64,000 nt of DNA, from NCBI GenBank assembly GCA_035544215.1, contig DATKHY010000003.1, positions 382,501 to 446,500 on the forward strand. The letters are read 5' to 3'. The stretch comes from Candidatus Binatia bacterium. Lineage in GTDB: Bacteria > Vulcanimicrobiota > Vulcanimicrobiia > Vulcanimicrobiales > Vulcanimicrobiaceae. Below the pieces are notes generated by a model that was not told the DNA's origin, searched no databases, and was given only the letters and a program-made list of their open reading frames with translations. A program made the position numbers and the translations under genes. Positions 47,022 to 56,301 of the stretch are shown here, one piece after another; the stretch's first letter is position 1, and each line of letters opens with the position of its first letter.

Positions 47022-50000
47022 ATGCGTTGCTCGAAGTGGATCGCGGCGGTCGTTTTGGCCGCCGTGTGTTTTCCTTTGCAAACGGTTGCCGGGACGACGG
47101 GCGGCATCACGGGGCGCGTCGTCGACGCACAGACGCGCGCTCCGATCGCCGGCGTGGCCGTCACCGCCGCCTCGCCGTCGCAAACCGCGACCTCGACGAC
47201 GGACTCGAGCGGCACGTTCCGTTTCCTGACGCTCGCGCCGGACACGTACACGCTATCGTTTGTGCGCGGCGGTTACGATCCGCTCGCGCAGCCGGGCCTC
47301 ACCGTGGTTGCCGACCAGGTGCAGACCTACAACGCGTCGCTCAACCGCACGCTGAAAACCATCGCCCGCGTCGTGGCGCAGTCCGCGGCAAGCCTCGTCA
47401 AGCCGGGTACGACGAGCGACGTGTACTCGGTGAACGCGGCGGGTCAGCAGGCCGCACAGGGCCTGAGCGGGCCGGGCAGCCTGAACAACGCGTATGGCGC
47501 GATTGCGTCGGTTCCGGGCGTTTCGCTCGATACGAACGAGCAGGGCTGGTGGCAGACGCTGAAGGTGCGTGGCGGCGACATCGACCAGGTCGGCTACGAG
47601 CTCGACGGCATTCCGGTAAACCGCGCCTACGACAACGCGCCACAGACGATGCTCTCGAGCCTGGGCAGCCAGGAGGTGCAGGTCTACACCGGCGGCGTGC
47701 CGGCGAGCTCGGACGCTCAGGGCATCTCGGGTTACGTCAACCAGGTGATCAAGACGGGCACGTACCCCGGCTACGGCGACGGCAATCTCTCCGTCGGCTA
47801 TCCCGCGTTCTACCATCAGGCGTCGATCGAGGCCGGGGGCTCGACGCCCGACCGTCTGTTCAGCTATTACGTCGGCTTAGGGGGCAGCAACCAAGACTTC
47901 CGCTTCGTCGACAACAACAATGGCGCCGGCATCCCGTTCTCGTTCTTCTATCCCGTCAGCGCGGTGCCGGGCTACACGTGCGGCCTGACGTCGTGCACGG
48001 CGATCGCGCACTCCAACGGCTACGTCTATACGGGCGCGCCGTCGCCTGTGCTGTTCACCAGCGGCCTGGGATTCGCGCTGGCTACGCAGTCGCTGCGCGA
48101 CTCGATCGTTGACCTGCACTTCGGGATCCCGCACAAGAGCAACGGCCTGCGCGACGACGTCCAGGCGCTGTGGATGACGAGCGAAAACCTCAACCAGTAC
48201 TACAGCTCGATCAACGACTTCGGCGCCAACACCCTTCAGGCGCTCTTCGGCCCGCTCGTGTGGGACGACAGCTACCTGTACCACGGTACCCCGATGCAGC
48301 CGTTTAACCAGTCGCAGCTGACGAAATACTTCGTGCCGTCGAGCCCGCCGCACGCGTTCCAAGGACCGCTCCCGTTCGACATTCGCGACCCCAACGACAA
48401 CGGGGTAGCCGTCGAAAAGCTGCAGTACCAGCACGAATTCACACCGTCGTCGTACGTCCGGCTCTACGGCTTCGCAATGTACTCCAACTGGGACATCAAC
48501 GGGTACAATTCTACCGCACAGCCGTTTTACGGCTGGGAGCTGCCGTACTTTCTTCCCGATCACACGTACGGCTTTCACCTCGACTATACGAACCAGCTCA
48601 GCGCGCAGCACCTGCTTAGCGTGACCGGCAACTACACGTACTCGAAACTGCAGCGCTGGGACGTGACCTTCTTTCCGTCCGATTGGAACATCACGAATTT
48701 CGTCGGGAGCAACGGCAAGTGTTACGATCCATCGAGCGGCGCCCACATCGGCTGCTACGACCAGACGCAGGGGACGCTGACCAACCCGTCGCCGCCGCCG
48801 ACCTACTCGTGCAGCTCGAGTCCGAAGCCGCCCGCGTGTGCCTCGGGCATCAACCCCCGCTGGCTCGTCACCAACACGACGTTCAACGGCAACCTCAATC
48901 AGGTGAACTCCGCGTTCACGGGCTACTCGATCGCCGACCAATGGCGCCCGGACGATCGGCTCAACGTCAACGTCGGCTTGCGCGTCGAGGATTTCCAGTA
49001 TCTCTTCGGCGACACGAGTCCGGGGGATCCGGCACGCGCGTTTTGGTTCAACGCGTACAACGCCGAGTTTTGCTTCGCGCCGGGCGTCAACAACAACAAG
49101 CCGATCGACCGGACTAATAGCGGCGTCGGGCCGTGCCCGGTCGTCAACGGCGTGCCGACGGTACCCCTCGCGCAATCACCTTACGGCGCGCTCGTCAATA
49201 CGAGCGGCGGGTCGTATACGACGGCGCGCTTCCAGCCGCGTCTGGGTGTTACCTACACGCTGAGTCCCGACGACGTGCTGCGCGCGTCGTTCGGCATCTA
49301 CGCGCGCCCGCCCAACTCGTCGTGGGTGCAGTACAACACGCTGCAGCAGAACCTGCCGCTGTTCCTCGGCAACCATTTCTACGGCTACGGCTTCAATACG
49401 CCGGACCACCTGATTCGGCCGGATACGTCGTACAACTACGACCTCTCGTGGGAGCGGCATCTGCGCGGAACGGACTGGAGCCTCAAGATCACGCCGTTCT
49501 TCCGCGCAACCCGCGATCAGCTTCAGAACTTTTACATCGACCCGCAAGGCGGCCTGGAGTCCGGGCTCAACGTCGGCAACCAACAGAGCAGCGGCGTCGA
49601 GCTGGCGATCGCGAAGGGCGATTTCTCGCGCGAGGGGCTCAGCGGCCAGCTCGCCTTCACGTACACGCACAGCCAGATTCGCTACCAGAACTTCAGTGGC
49701 ACGTCGCAGAACGTTATCGATCAGCTCAACGGCTACATCCGCAACTACGACTCGTTCCTGCGCGGGCACGGCGGCTTCCCGTGCTATTTCTACGAGTCCA
49801 ACGGCTCGCCGGGTGCGGGAACGAACAATTGCAAACAGGCCGGAATCGTCGCGAATCCCTACTACAATCAGCCGTACCAGAATATCTTTACGGACACCGC
49901 ATGGTACCCGACCTACGACGTGATTCCGGGGCCGGTCGCCGCTGCCAACGGCTATGCCGTCCCGTACATCGCCGCGCTGATCCTTAACTACCGGCACAAG

Positions 50001-50546
50001 CGCTTCAACGTCACGAACTCGTGGAATTTCTCGTCGGGCGCGGAGTACGGAGCGCCGACGGCTTGGCCGGGCTACAATCCGACGTCGTGCTATCACCCGA
50101 ATAGAGCGTGGATCGCGGCGCACGGCAACGGCGCGGATCCGGCGGCGTGCGACGACTTCGGCACGCTGCCCGTCTTCATTCCGGACAAGTTCACCGGCGG
50201 ATTCGACAACCTCGGCGCGTTCAAGGAGCCGTGGCAGCTGCAGATGGGCCTCGCGTTCAGCTACGACGTGACTCCCCGTGTCACGGCGCGGCTGAGCTTC
50301 ACGAACCTGCTCGACATCTGCGGCCAGCGCGGCTATCCGTGGGACAATCCGTCGGTCTGCGTCTACGGGTCGCTGCCGACGAACTTCCTGTATCCTTCCG
50401 GAAACTTCTATCCGAACTCGAACTCGGCGCACCCACCGCCCCAGCTGCAGTATCCCTACGCGTTCTGGTTCAACGGAAACAACACGGGATTCTTGGGCGT
50501 CACGGCGCCGATGCAAATCACCGGCTCGGTCAACGTAAAACTCTAA
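47022..50546 (+). CDS. TonB-dependent receptor-like outer membrane protein with N-terminal carboxypeptidase-regulatory domain
   Basis: The 1174-residue protein has a signal peptide (residues 1-23), then a carboxypeptidase-regulatory-like beta sandwich (GGITGRVVDAQTRAPIAGVAV, about 25-110). A plug domain follows (VRGGDIDQVGYELDGIPVNRAYD, about 150-260), and a large Tyr/Asn-rich barrel makes up the rest. Family members import large nutrients through the outer membrane using TonB energy. The ligand is unknown and no TonB box is obvious. The last residues, SVNVKL, lack the terminal aromatic residue common in outer membrane proteins. The gene stands alone between the glycosylase and the phosphatase. 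Confidence 0.87.
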   Translation: MRCSKWIAAVVLAAVCFPLQTVAGTTGGITGRVVDAQTRAPIAGVAVTAASPSQTATSTTDSSGTFRFLTLAPDTYTLSFVRGGYDPLAQPGLTVVADQVQTYNASLNRTLKTIARVVAQSAASLVKPGTTSDVYSVNAAGQQAAQGLSGPGSLNNAYGAIASVPGVSLDTNEQGWWQTLKVRGGDIDQVGYELDGIPVNRAYDNAPQTMLSSLGSQEVQVYTGGVPASSDAQGISGYVNQVIKTGTYPGYGDGNLSVGYPAFYHQASIEAGGSTPDRLFSYYVGLGGSNQDFRFVDNNNGAGIPFSFFYPVSAVPGYTCGLTSCTAIAHSNGYVYTGAPSPVLFTSGLGFALATQSLRDSIVDLHFGIPHKSNGLRDDVQALWMTSENLNQYYSSINDFGANTLQALFGPLVWDDSYLYHGTPMQPFNQSQLTKYFVPSSPPHAFQGPLPFDIRDPNDNGVAVEKLQYQHEFTPSSYVRLYGFAMYSNWDINGYNSTAQPFYGWELPYFLPDHTYGFHLDYTNQLSAQHLLSVTGNYTYSKLQRWDVTFFPSDWNITNFVGSNGKCYDPSSGAHIGCYDQTQGTLTNPSPPPTYSCSSSPKPPACASGINPRWLVTNTTFNGNLNQVNSAFTGYSIADQWRPDDRLNVNVGLRVEDFQYLFGDTSPGDPARAFWFNAYNAEFCFAPGVNNNKPIDRTNSGVGPCPVVNGVPTVPLAQSPYGALVNTSGGSYTTARFQPRLGVTYTLSPDDVLRASFGIYARPPNSSWVQYNTLQQNLPLFLGNHFYGYGFNTPDHLIRPDTSYNYDLSWERHLRGTDWSLKITPFFRATRDQLQNFYIDPQGGLESGLNVGNQQSSGVELAIAKGDFSREGLSGQLAFTYTHSQIRYQNFSGTSQNVIDQLNGYIRNYDSFLRGHGGFPCYFYESNGSPGAGTNNCKQAGIVANPYYNQPYQNIFTDTAWYPTYDVIPGPVAAANGYAVPYIAALILNYRHKRFNVTNSWNFSSGAEYGAPTAWPGYNPTSCYHPNRAWIAAHGNGADPAACDDFGTLPVFIPDKFTGGFDNLGAFKEPWQLQMGLAFSYDVTPRVTARLSFTNLLDICGQRGYPWDNPSVCVYGSLPTNFLYPSGNFYPNSNSAHPPPQLQYPYAFWFNGNNTGFLGVTAPMQITGSVNVKL

Positions 50547-50564
50547 GGCCCGCTATGGTGTCGA

Positions 50565-52580
50565 TCAGCGTTGAGCCGTACTGAGCACCGCGCGCGCATG
50601 CGATCCGCCGTCGTAGCGCTCGGTAACGTTAAAATCTTCCGCGAGCGACGACACGATGAAGAGACCACGACCCCGTTCGCTCAGTAGATCCGACGGAAGC
50701 TTCGGCGAAAGCGTGAAACCGGGGCCGCGATCGAGCACGTGAAGGACCGGTGGGCCTTGGGTCCAGTCGAACATGATTTCAATCGGCCCTGGAGCGAAGC
50801 GCACGACGTTTCCGAGTAGCTCTCCGAACACGAGTTCCGCTGAGTAGAGATCTCTTCCGTGCACCCCGCCCTCGCGGAGGGCGGCGACGAAGGAATGCCT
50901 GGCTCTGCGAGCGACCCGCACGTCTTTCGTGTCAAAGGCCCACCGCACCGTGCGATCGCCGGCGGCAGCTCCTTCGTGCGGGGCGTCGAGCCGCAGCGTC
51001 AGCACGACGACGTCGTCGGTGTGCCCGCGTTTTAAGGCCGCACGGTAGATTGCCGCCGCGGGATTGGCACTGCCGGCAACCTCGGATCGCGACGTTGCCG
51101 CTACTAGTCGATTGTGACCTCGGATCACGTCACGCTCCGCCTCGATCAGCCCGTCGCTATAGAAGACGACGAGGCCGGGGCTCGGAAGCACCGTCGTCGT
51201 GGCGGTATCGCCACGGACGCGAAGGCCCAACGGGAGTCCGCTGGTTCCCAACGAGGCGACTGCGCCGCCTGCGTCCCGCAGCAACGGCGACGGGTGTCCC
51301 GCCGAGGCATAGGTCAGCGCTCGAGTGACCGGGTCGAACACGCCGACGAACGCCGTAACGAAGGTATCCGGATATTCGGTCTTTAGCGTGCGATCGGCCG
51401 CGTCCAACATCGAGATCGGATCGGCGTGGACTTGGGCGACGCCGCGAATAACCTGACGCATCGACGACATGATGACCGCGGCGGCAAGACCGCTGCCGGC
51501 GACGTCGCCGATCGACACGACGATGCGTCCGTCGCTCAGACGCAGCGCATCGTACCAGTCGCCGCCTACGAGCTCGCGATCGCTCGACGGCACGTAGATG
51601 CCGCTAAAGCTAATGCCCGGCACTTGCGGAAGAGAGATAGGGAGTGCGGCACGCTGAAACTCGGCCGCGATCTCGCGCTCGCGTTCGTAAAGGCGCGCAT
51701 TTTCGATCGATACCGCAGCCCTCTTCGTCAACTCCTCGAAAAGCGGCATGTCCTCTTCCAGATATTGGCGCGGCGTTTGCGCCCAATACGCAACCAGCGA
51801 GCCGATCGTCCGCCCCCGCGTACGCAGGGGCACCGTCACGGTGGATCGCGGCGCGAGCTCGCGAATGACGGAGAGCAGCCTGGGCGCCGCGGCTCTCTTG
51901 ATCAGCTCGTCATGGACTTCCCGCACGATGAGCGGGCGGTTCTTGCGAAGGACCTCCGCGATCTGCGGTTCGACGCGCGGATTGTGGTTGTAGCGGCCAA
52001 GCAGCCGCTCTACCAGCCGCATTTTCGCCGGATCGCCGTGAATCACGGCGACGGTCTTCAGGCGATCGTTTTCATCGAAGAGATCCACCGCCGCCCAGTC
52101 TCCGAACTCGGGGACGATGATTCCGAGCAATCGATTGAGCGTCGTCTTCAGATCGAGGGACTCAGCGAGTACCTCTCCTGCCTTCGCAATGAAAGCGAAG
52201 TGCTGGCCTTGCCGCTTATAGTCGTCAATGTCGGTACAGAGCGCAAGCCACCGTTGCGCGCGACTCTGGGTACGGTCTAGCGGCGAAACCACAACACGAA
52301 ACCACCGGGCGACCCCATCCGCCCGCCGCAAACGAAACTCTAGGGCGAAGGCCGAGCCGCGCGTGATGCCGTCGGTGACTGCCAGCCGGGCGCGGTCTGA
52401 ATCGTCGCGATGAACCCGCGCCCGCCATTGCCTAGTGAGGCTCTTCGAGTTTCTGTGCGGTGGGGGCCGCGCGCCGGTGTACTCGTACCATTTCTTATTG
52501 AGCCACGCTACTTGGCCGGTGACCGTCGTGATCCACGCGATGTGTGCGATGCCGTCAAGCGGATCGGTCCGAAAATGCAT
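50565..52580 (-). CDS. PAS-GAF-SpoIIE (PP2C) phosphatase with C-terminal HATPase domain
   Basis: A 671-residue cytoplasmic signalling protein. The domain order is PAS (about residues 10-120), GAF (140-300), an RsbU-type PP2C domain (320-530; VGGDWYDALRLSDGRIVVSIGDVAGSG carries the metal aspartates, VFYSDGLIEAERD follows) and a C-terminal RsbW-like HATPase (SAELVFGELLGNVVRFAPGPIE and LSERGRGLFIVSSLAEDF). It may both dephosphorylate a STAS antagonist and act as the anti-sigma kinase, so one protein could carry two of the partner-switch activities. Input is probably a small molecule or redox signal through PAS/GAF. Confidence 0.9.
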   Translation of the reverse strand: MHFRTDPLDGIAHIAWITTVTGQVAWLNKKWYEYTGARPPPHRNSKSLTRQWRARVHRDDSDRARLAVTDGITRGSAFALEFRLRRADGVARWFRVVVSPLDRTQSRAQRWLALCTDIDDYKRQGQHFAFIAKAGEVLAESLDLKTTLNRLLGIIVPEFGDWAAVDLFDENDRLKTVAVIHGDPAKMRLVERLLGRYNHNPRVEPQIAEVLRKNRPLIVREVHDELIKRAAAPRLLSVIRELAPRSTVTVPLRTRGRTIGSLVAYWAQTPRQYLEEDMPLFEELTKRAAVSIENARLYEREREIAAEFQRAALPISLPQVPGISFSGIYVPSSDRELVGGDWYDALRLSDGRIVVSIGDVAGSGLAAAVIMSSMRQVIRGVAQVHADPISMLDAADRTLKTEYPDTFVTAFVGVFDPVTRALTYASAGHPSPLLRDAGGAVASLGTSGLPLGLRVRGDTATTTVLPSPGLVVFYSDGLIEAERDVIRGHNRLVAATSRSEVAGSANPAAAIYRAALKRGHTDDVVVLTLRLDAPHEGAAAGDRTVRWAFDTKDVRVARRARHSFVAALREGGVHGRDLYSAELVFGELLGNVVRFAPGPIEIMFDWTQGPPVLHVLDRGPGFTLSPKLPSDLLSERGRGLFIVSSLAEDFNVTERYDGGSHARAVLSTAQR

Positions 52581-52663
52581 TCGTTACTTTTTCGCCCTTG
52601 GGATCGGTTCTTGGTGAGGCGGGGATGCCAAACCTTCGCTTGCCTAAGCGCTCGCCTGGCGGC

Positions 52664-52795
52664 TTAACGATCGGCGACGCGAGACTCTCGTGGCAGGGGC
52701 GGCGGACGGTCTCGAGGTCGACTCCGTCCTCTACGAGATTCGTCGCGAGCTAATGGCGAAGCGTGTGTCCAACGGACTGGCGACCTCCGCTTTCG
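52664..52795 (-). pseudogene. Remnant of a tyrosine recombinase C-terminal region
   Basis: The minus strand reads HTLRH, then a TAG stop, then LATNLVEDGVDLETVRRPC and HESLASPI. The intact recombinase at 53941 reads HTLRHSFATHLVENGVDLETV and then RELLGHESLATTG. The Arg-His active-site motif survives. There is an internal stop, a 5-nt insertion before it (about 52768-52772), and nothing recognisable past it on either side. No expression is expected. The following 140 nt to 52937 hold only a weak hairpin (52842-52860) and the next ribosome site. Confidence 0.85.
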
Positions 52796-52937
52796 ACTTA
52801 AGAGCGTCCGGCAGTCAAATACGGCCGCTGCGAGCAAAGGCAAGGACGCCTTCCGTCCTTTTGAAACCACAGGCGAATCCGCCGCGTCGTGGTTATCGTC
52901 GCCCAAGGCGGCACGCTGTGAATCCGGGAGGAATGAG

Positions 52938-53906
52938 ATGCAACAAACTGCCGTTTCAACGATGAAGGCGATCGTTGTGGACGAATACGGTTCACCGAAA
53001 AATGCTCGGTTGACCGATATCGACACTCCAAAAGTCAAAGACGGTTTTTTGCTCGTGAAGATGCGCGCGGCGGCAGTAAACCCGTTCGACGTACGGATCG
53101 TCACCGGCATGGTGAAAGATTGGGTACCCGTCGAGTTCCCATACGTTCCGGGAATGGATGGAGCCGGAGAGGTAGTCGACATCGGAGAGGACGTCCGAAA
53201 TTGGCGCAAAGGTGACGCGGTGCTCGCACAATTTCCTCGCGGCGCATTCGCGCAGTACGCCTTGATTTCGGCAAGCGACAAGAAGCTTGCGCGTAAACCG
53301 TCAGCTTTGGATTTCGAACGAGCGGCCGCGATTCCAGAAGCCGGACTAACCGCGAACACGATGGTTCGAGCCGCTAACCTGAAAGCGGGTGAAACTGTGC
53401 TGATCGTTGGCGCGACCGGCGGTCTGGGGCTCTTCGCGACCCAGTTGGCCAAAGCCGAAGGCGTGCGCGTGGTCGCGACCGGCAAGGCGGAAGACGAGCA
53501 TTATCTGCGCCAGCTCGGCGCCGACGAGGTCGTCGATTACTCCGGCGGCGATGTCATAACGCAAATGGTTCAACGCTACCCCAAAGGAATCGACGTGGTC
53601 TTGGATGTCATCAACATGGGCGAAACGTTGCTTCGCGATGCCGAAGTATTGCGGGAATCGGGAACGATCGTTTCTTCACTTGGCGGTCCGGGACAAAACG
53701 AATTCAAGAAAGACGTAAGCGTTCACTACATTCAGCTGACGGCGCAAGATGGCGATCTGGAAGATCTCGCGCGTCGCGCCGCGGAAGGCAAACTGCGCGT
53801 CGAAATTGGAGGCACCTATGACCTGGCGCAAGCGCCCCAGGCATTAGCTGACCTGGTCGATCCCGCTAAGCACACGAGAGGGAAACTCGTGATACACATC
53901 CCGTAA
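52938..53906 (+). CDS. Zinc-independent NADPH:quinone oxidoreductase-like protein (MDR family)
   Basis: A 322-residue medium-chain reductase. The N-terminal GroES-like part has MRAAAVNPFDVRIVTGMV and FPYVPGMDGAGEVVDIGEDV. The Rossmann part has LIVGATGGLGLFATQLAKAEG. Zinc ligands of alcohol dehydrogenases are absent, so quinones or enones reduced with NADPH are likely substrates. GGAGG stands 6 nt before ATG. Codon use is visibly more A/T-rich than in neighbours (for example Lys AAA, Ile ATT). It lies between an intact recombinase and a dead one, so recent acquisition is likely. Confidence 0.88.
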   Translation: MQQTAVSTMKAIVVDEYGSPKNARLTDIDTPKVKDGFLLVKMRAAAVNPFDVRIVTGMVKDWVPVEFPYVPGMDGAGEVVDIGEDVRNWRKGDAVLAQFPRGAFAQYALISASDKKLARKPSALDFERAAAIPEAGLTANTMVRAANLKAGETVLIVGATGGLGLFATQLAKAEGVRVVATGKAEDEHYLRQLGADEVVDYSGGDVITQMVQRYPKGIDVVLDVINMGETLLRDAEVLRESGTIVSSLGGPGQNEFKKDVSVHYIQLTAQDGDLEDLARRAAEGKLRVEIGGTYDLAQAPQALADLVDPAKHTRGKLVIHIP

Positions 53907-53940
53907 TCAGGCGCGTGACGTGCCGAAGAAGAGGTCGCGC

Positions 53941-54903
53941 CTAGCGGTTGTCCACGCGGTCGCGGGGGTGCGCCTCGTCGTAGGCGCGGCGCTTGTGTCC
54001 CATGGCGAGCTGCAAATAGACGCCCGTCGTCGCGAGGCTCTCGTGGCCGAGCAGCTCGCGCACCGTTTCCAGGTCAACGCCGTTCTCCACTAGGTGCGTC
54101 GCGAAGGAGTGACGCAGCGTGTGCGGACTGGCGTGCTTTTGAACGCCGCTCACGCGGTAGATGTCGCGGAAGATGCGCCAGACGTGCTTCGGCGTCAACC
54201 CGGTGCCCGTGCGGCCGAGGAAGAGCGCCGGGTCGGCGCTGCGAGGTCGCACCCGCAGATACTGCTCGATGGCGGCGGCCGCCGCGCGGTTGATCACGAC
54301 GGTGCGTTCTTTGTTGCCTTTGCCGGTGACGCGGATGGTCCGCTCTGCCAGGTCGACGTCGGCGAGCCGGACGCTCGCGACCTCCGCGCGGCGGATCCCG
54401 CTGGCGTAGAGGAGCTCGAGGATCGCCCGATCGCGCAGCCGCGCCACGTCGGTCTTGCCCGCGAGCGAGGTGCGCAGCAGCTTCATGACCTCGTCGACCT
54501 TGAGCGGGGCCGGTTTGCGCTTGGCCACGGAGGGGCCGGGGATCGCGAAGGCCGGGTCACTCTCCAGAACGCCGGTGATCTTCAAGAACCGGTACAGCGC
54601 GCGGATCGACGAGAGCTTGCGGCAGACCGTTCGCGCGTCGTACCCGTGCGCATCGAACATGTACGCGATGTACTGGCGGATCCGGGATGCCGTGACGTTG
54701 CGCAGCGCAGCGTCGCCGCCGCTGCGCCCGAGGAACTCGGAGAACTCCTTGAGGTCGCGCGCATAGGCCGCGACGGTCAGCGGGCTGCGCTTGCGCTCGG
54801 TCAGCAGGTAGCCGGCGAGGTCTCGGACCAGCGGGTCGAGGCCCTCGGGCAGGGCCGCCTCTGCCACGGGGCGCGGCTTCTTGGCTCTGGCTGGATGCGA
54901 CAT
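53941..54903 (-). CDS. xerD: Tyrosine site-specific recombinase, XerC/XerD-like
   Basis: 320 residues from ATG 54903. The N-terminal SAM-like core-binding domain has SPLTVAAYARDLKEFSEFLG. The catalytic residues are R in ASGIRRAEVASVRL, K in TGKGNKERTVV, HTLRHSFATH, GHESLATTG and Y in TGVYLQLA. It may resolve chromosome dimers at dif or serve a mobile element; a single copy is seen here and the partner is not visible. A 19-bp inverted repeat begins 5 nt upstream of the start. There is no clear Shine-Dalgarno. The longer frame to 54987 runs through that repeat. Confidence 0.85.
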   Translation of the reverse strand: MSHPARAKKPRPVAEAALPEGLDPLVRDLAGYLLTERKRSPLTVAAYARDLKEFSEFLGRSGGDAALRNVTASRIRQYIAYMFDAHGYDARTVCRKLSSIRALYRFLKITGVLESDPAFAIPGPSVAKRKPAPLKVDEVMKLLRTSLAGKTDVARLRDRAILELLYASGIRRAEVASVRLADVDLAERTIRVTGKGNKERTVVINRAAAAAIEQYLRVRPRSADPALFLGRTGTGLTPKHVWRIFRDIYRVSGVQKHASPHTLRHSFATHLVENGVDLETVRELLGHESLATTGVYLQLAMGHKRRAYDEAHPRDRVDNR

Positions 54904-54907
54904 AATA

Positions 54908-54962
54908 ACAGTTTTATCGCATTCGCGAGAAGAAAACCTTCCAGCGAATACGATAAAACTGT
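54908..54962. repeat. 19-bp inverted repeat in front of the recombinase gene
   Basis: Left arm 54908-54926 (acagttttatcgcattcgc) and right arm 54944-54962 (gcgaatacgataaaactgt) are complementary except for one base, with a 17-nt spacer. It is AT-rich compared with its surroundings. It could be a recombinase core site, an operator or an attenuating hairpin. dif sites are shorter (two 11-bp arms with 6 bp between), so it is not a plain dif. Confidence 0.85.
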
Positions 54963-54999
54963 GGGGTGGGGTTGAGATATACTGCACCCAAGGGGGGCT

Positions 55000-56301
55000 A
55001 TGAGAATGCGTTGTTTCTCCTCCGTGTGGTCCGTGGTGGGGATTAGCGTCGCGGTGACGGTGCTAGCGGGCTGCGGGGGAACACAGCCGGTGACCGGCGT
55101 GCCTGCGGTCAGACCACTGACTGATCCTTCGATGCGGCACCCGCCCCGGCGTCGGATTGAGCACCTGATCGTCGTCGTTCAGGCGCAGCGCACCTTCGAT
55201 GACCTGTTCTCAGGGTATCCCGGTGCAAGCGCCCCTGGCTACGGCTGCGCGAGCCGCGGGACGGCCCGCCCGCCGCTCGGCCTCTCCGGCGGCTGCCCAC
55301 CGGGGGACACGCGCGTGCCGCTGAAAGCAAAGCGTCTAGCGGCGCCGGCGTGCCGGCTGTCGTCTACGTTTACGGACTACTTCAAGGTTGCGTGGGACGA
55401 CGGGAGGATGGACGGCTGGAATCAGCTGGACCCAGCGGATCCGCTCTGTCCTTATACGCACGTCGAGCGGAGCGATACGCAGAAGTACTGGGCACTTGCG
55501 AGGCAATACGGTATCGCCGACCACGCGTTCCCGTCGACCCATTTCGGCTTCTTCCCGGACCAGCTCTACCTCGTCGCCGGCACGTCGGAGATCGCACGCA
55601 AGGCATGGGTCGTCGGCATACCGGACGAGGCGCCCTGGGGCTGCGACGCACCGCCGGGGACCGTCACGACCGCTCTCGCTCACGGCCGCATTGGCGTCGG
55701 ACCCTTCCCGTGCTTCACGCAGTTCCCGACGATGGCGAATCTATTCGATAACGCGGGAGTCAGCTGGCGGTTTTACTACGACGCCCGTGACGCGTTCAAC
55801 TGGAACCCGTTCCAGGCCATTAAGCACGTCTTCGAGGGCCAAGACTGGAAGCGCGACATTAGTTCGCCTGCCACGAACATCTTCGGCGACCTTACGAACG
55901 GCAATCTCGCCGCCGTGTCGTGGGTGCTTTCGCCCTACGCCAATTCGGATTCTCCCGGAACGCGCGACGGGCCGCGCTGGGTGACGTTCATCGTTGATGC
56001 GGTGATGAAGAGCAACTATTGGCAGAACACGGCGATCGTGGTCATCTGGAATAACGAAGGTGACGGCCGGTACTATGACAACGTCGCGCCCCCGCAGCTC
56101 GACGACGTCGGCCTGGGCTTCCGCGTGCCGATGCTCGTCGTGTCGCCGTACGCTAAGCGGCACTACGTCTCGCACACGGAATACGAGTTCGGCAGCCTGC
56201 TGAAGTTCATGGAAGAGAACTGGAACCTGCCGCCCCTCGGCGGTTACGCGACCGATCAGCGCGCCAGCAGCATCTCCAACATGTTCGACTTCGGCCGCTA
56301 G
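55000..56301 (+). CDS. Phosphoesterase-family lipoprotein with altered metal-site motifs
   Basis: A 433-residue protein with lipobox LAGC (C25) that matches the phospholipase C/acid phosphatase AcpA-type phosphoesterase family. In the family N-terminal motif, QENRSFDHYF, the Glu-Asn pair binds metal; here it is QAQRTFDDLF, so these are A62-Q63. In the later motif the family has DExGGFYDHV, and here it is NNEGDGRYYDNV (residues 351-362), so Asp and His become Asn. The central fold (FPDQLYLVAGTSEI, FPTMANLFDNAGVSWRFYYD) remains. Catalysis as in the family looks unlikely, and binding or a changed chemistry is possible. Confidence 0.8.
   Translation: MRMRCFSSVWSVVGISVAVTVLAGCGGTQPVTGVPAVRPLTDPSMRHPPRRRIEHLIVVVQAQRTFDDLFSGYPGASAPGYGCASRGTARPPLGLSGGCPPGDTRVPLKAKRLAAPACRLSSTFTDYFKVAWDDGRMDGWNQLDPADPLCPYTHVERSDTQKYWALARQYGIADHAFPSTHFGFFPDQLYLVAGTSEIARKAWVVGIPDEAPWGCDAPPGTVTTALAHGRIGVGPFPCFTQFPTMANLFDNAGVSWRFYYDARDAFNWNPFQAIKHVFEGQDWKRDISSPATNIFGDLTNGNLAAVSWVLSPYANSDSPGTRDGPRWVTFIVDAVMKSNYWQNTAIVVIWNNEGDGRYYDNVAPPQLDDVGLGFRVPMLVVSPYAKRHYVSHTEYEFGSLLKFMEENWNLPPLGGYATDQRASSISNMFDFGR

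Noticed and set aside
54908-54962. Inverted repeat as a Rho-independent terminator
   Set aside because: There is no T run on either side, and it is placed at the start of a gene with the next gene beginning just beyond. A terminator is not its likely role.
52664-54987. Integron
   Set aside because: There are no attC-like sites, and the recombinase lacks the extra IntI-type helix as far as I can see. It is closer to XerC/D.
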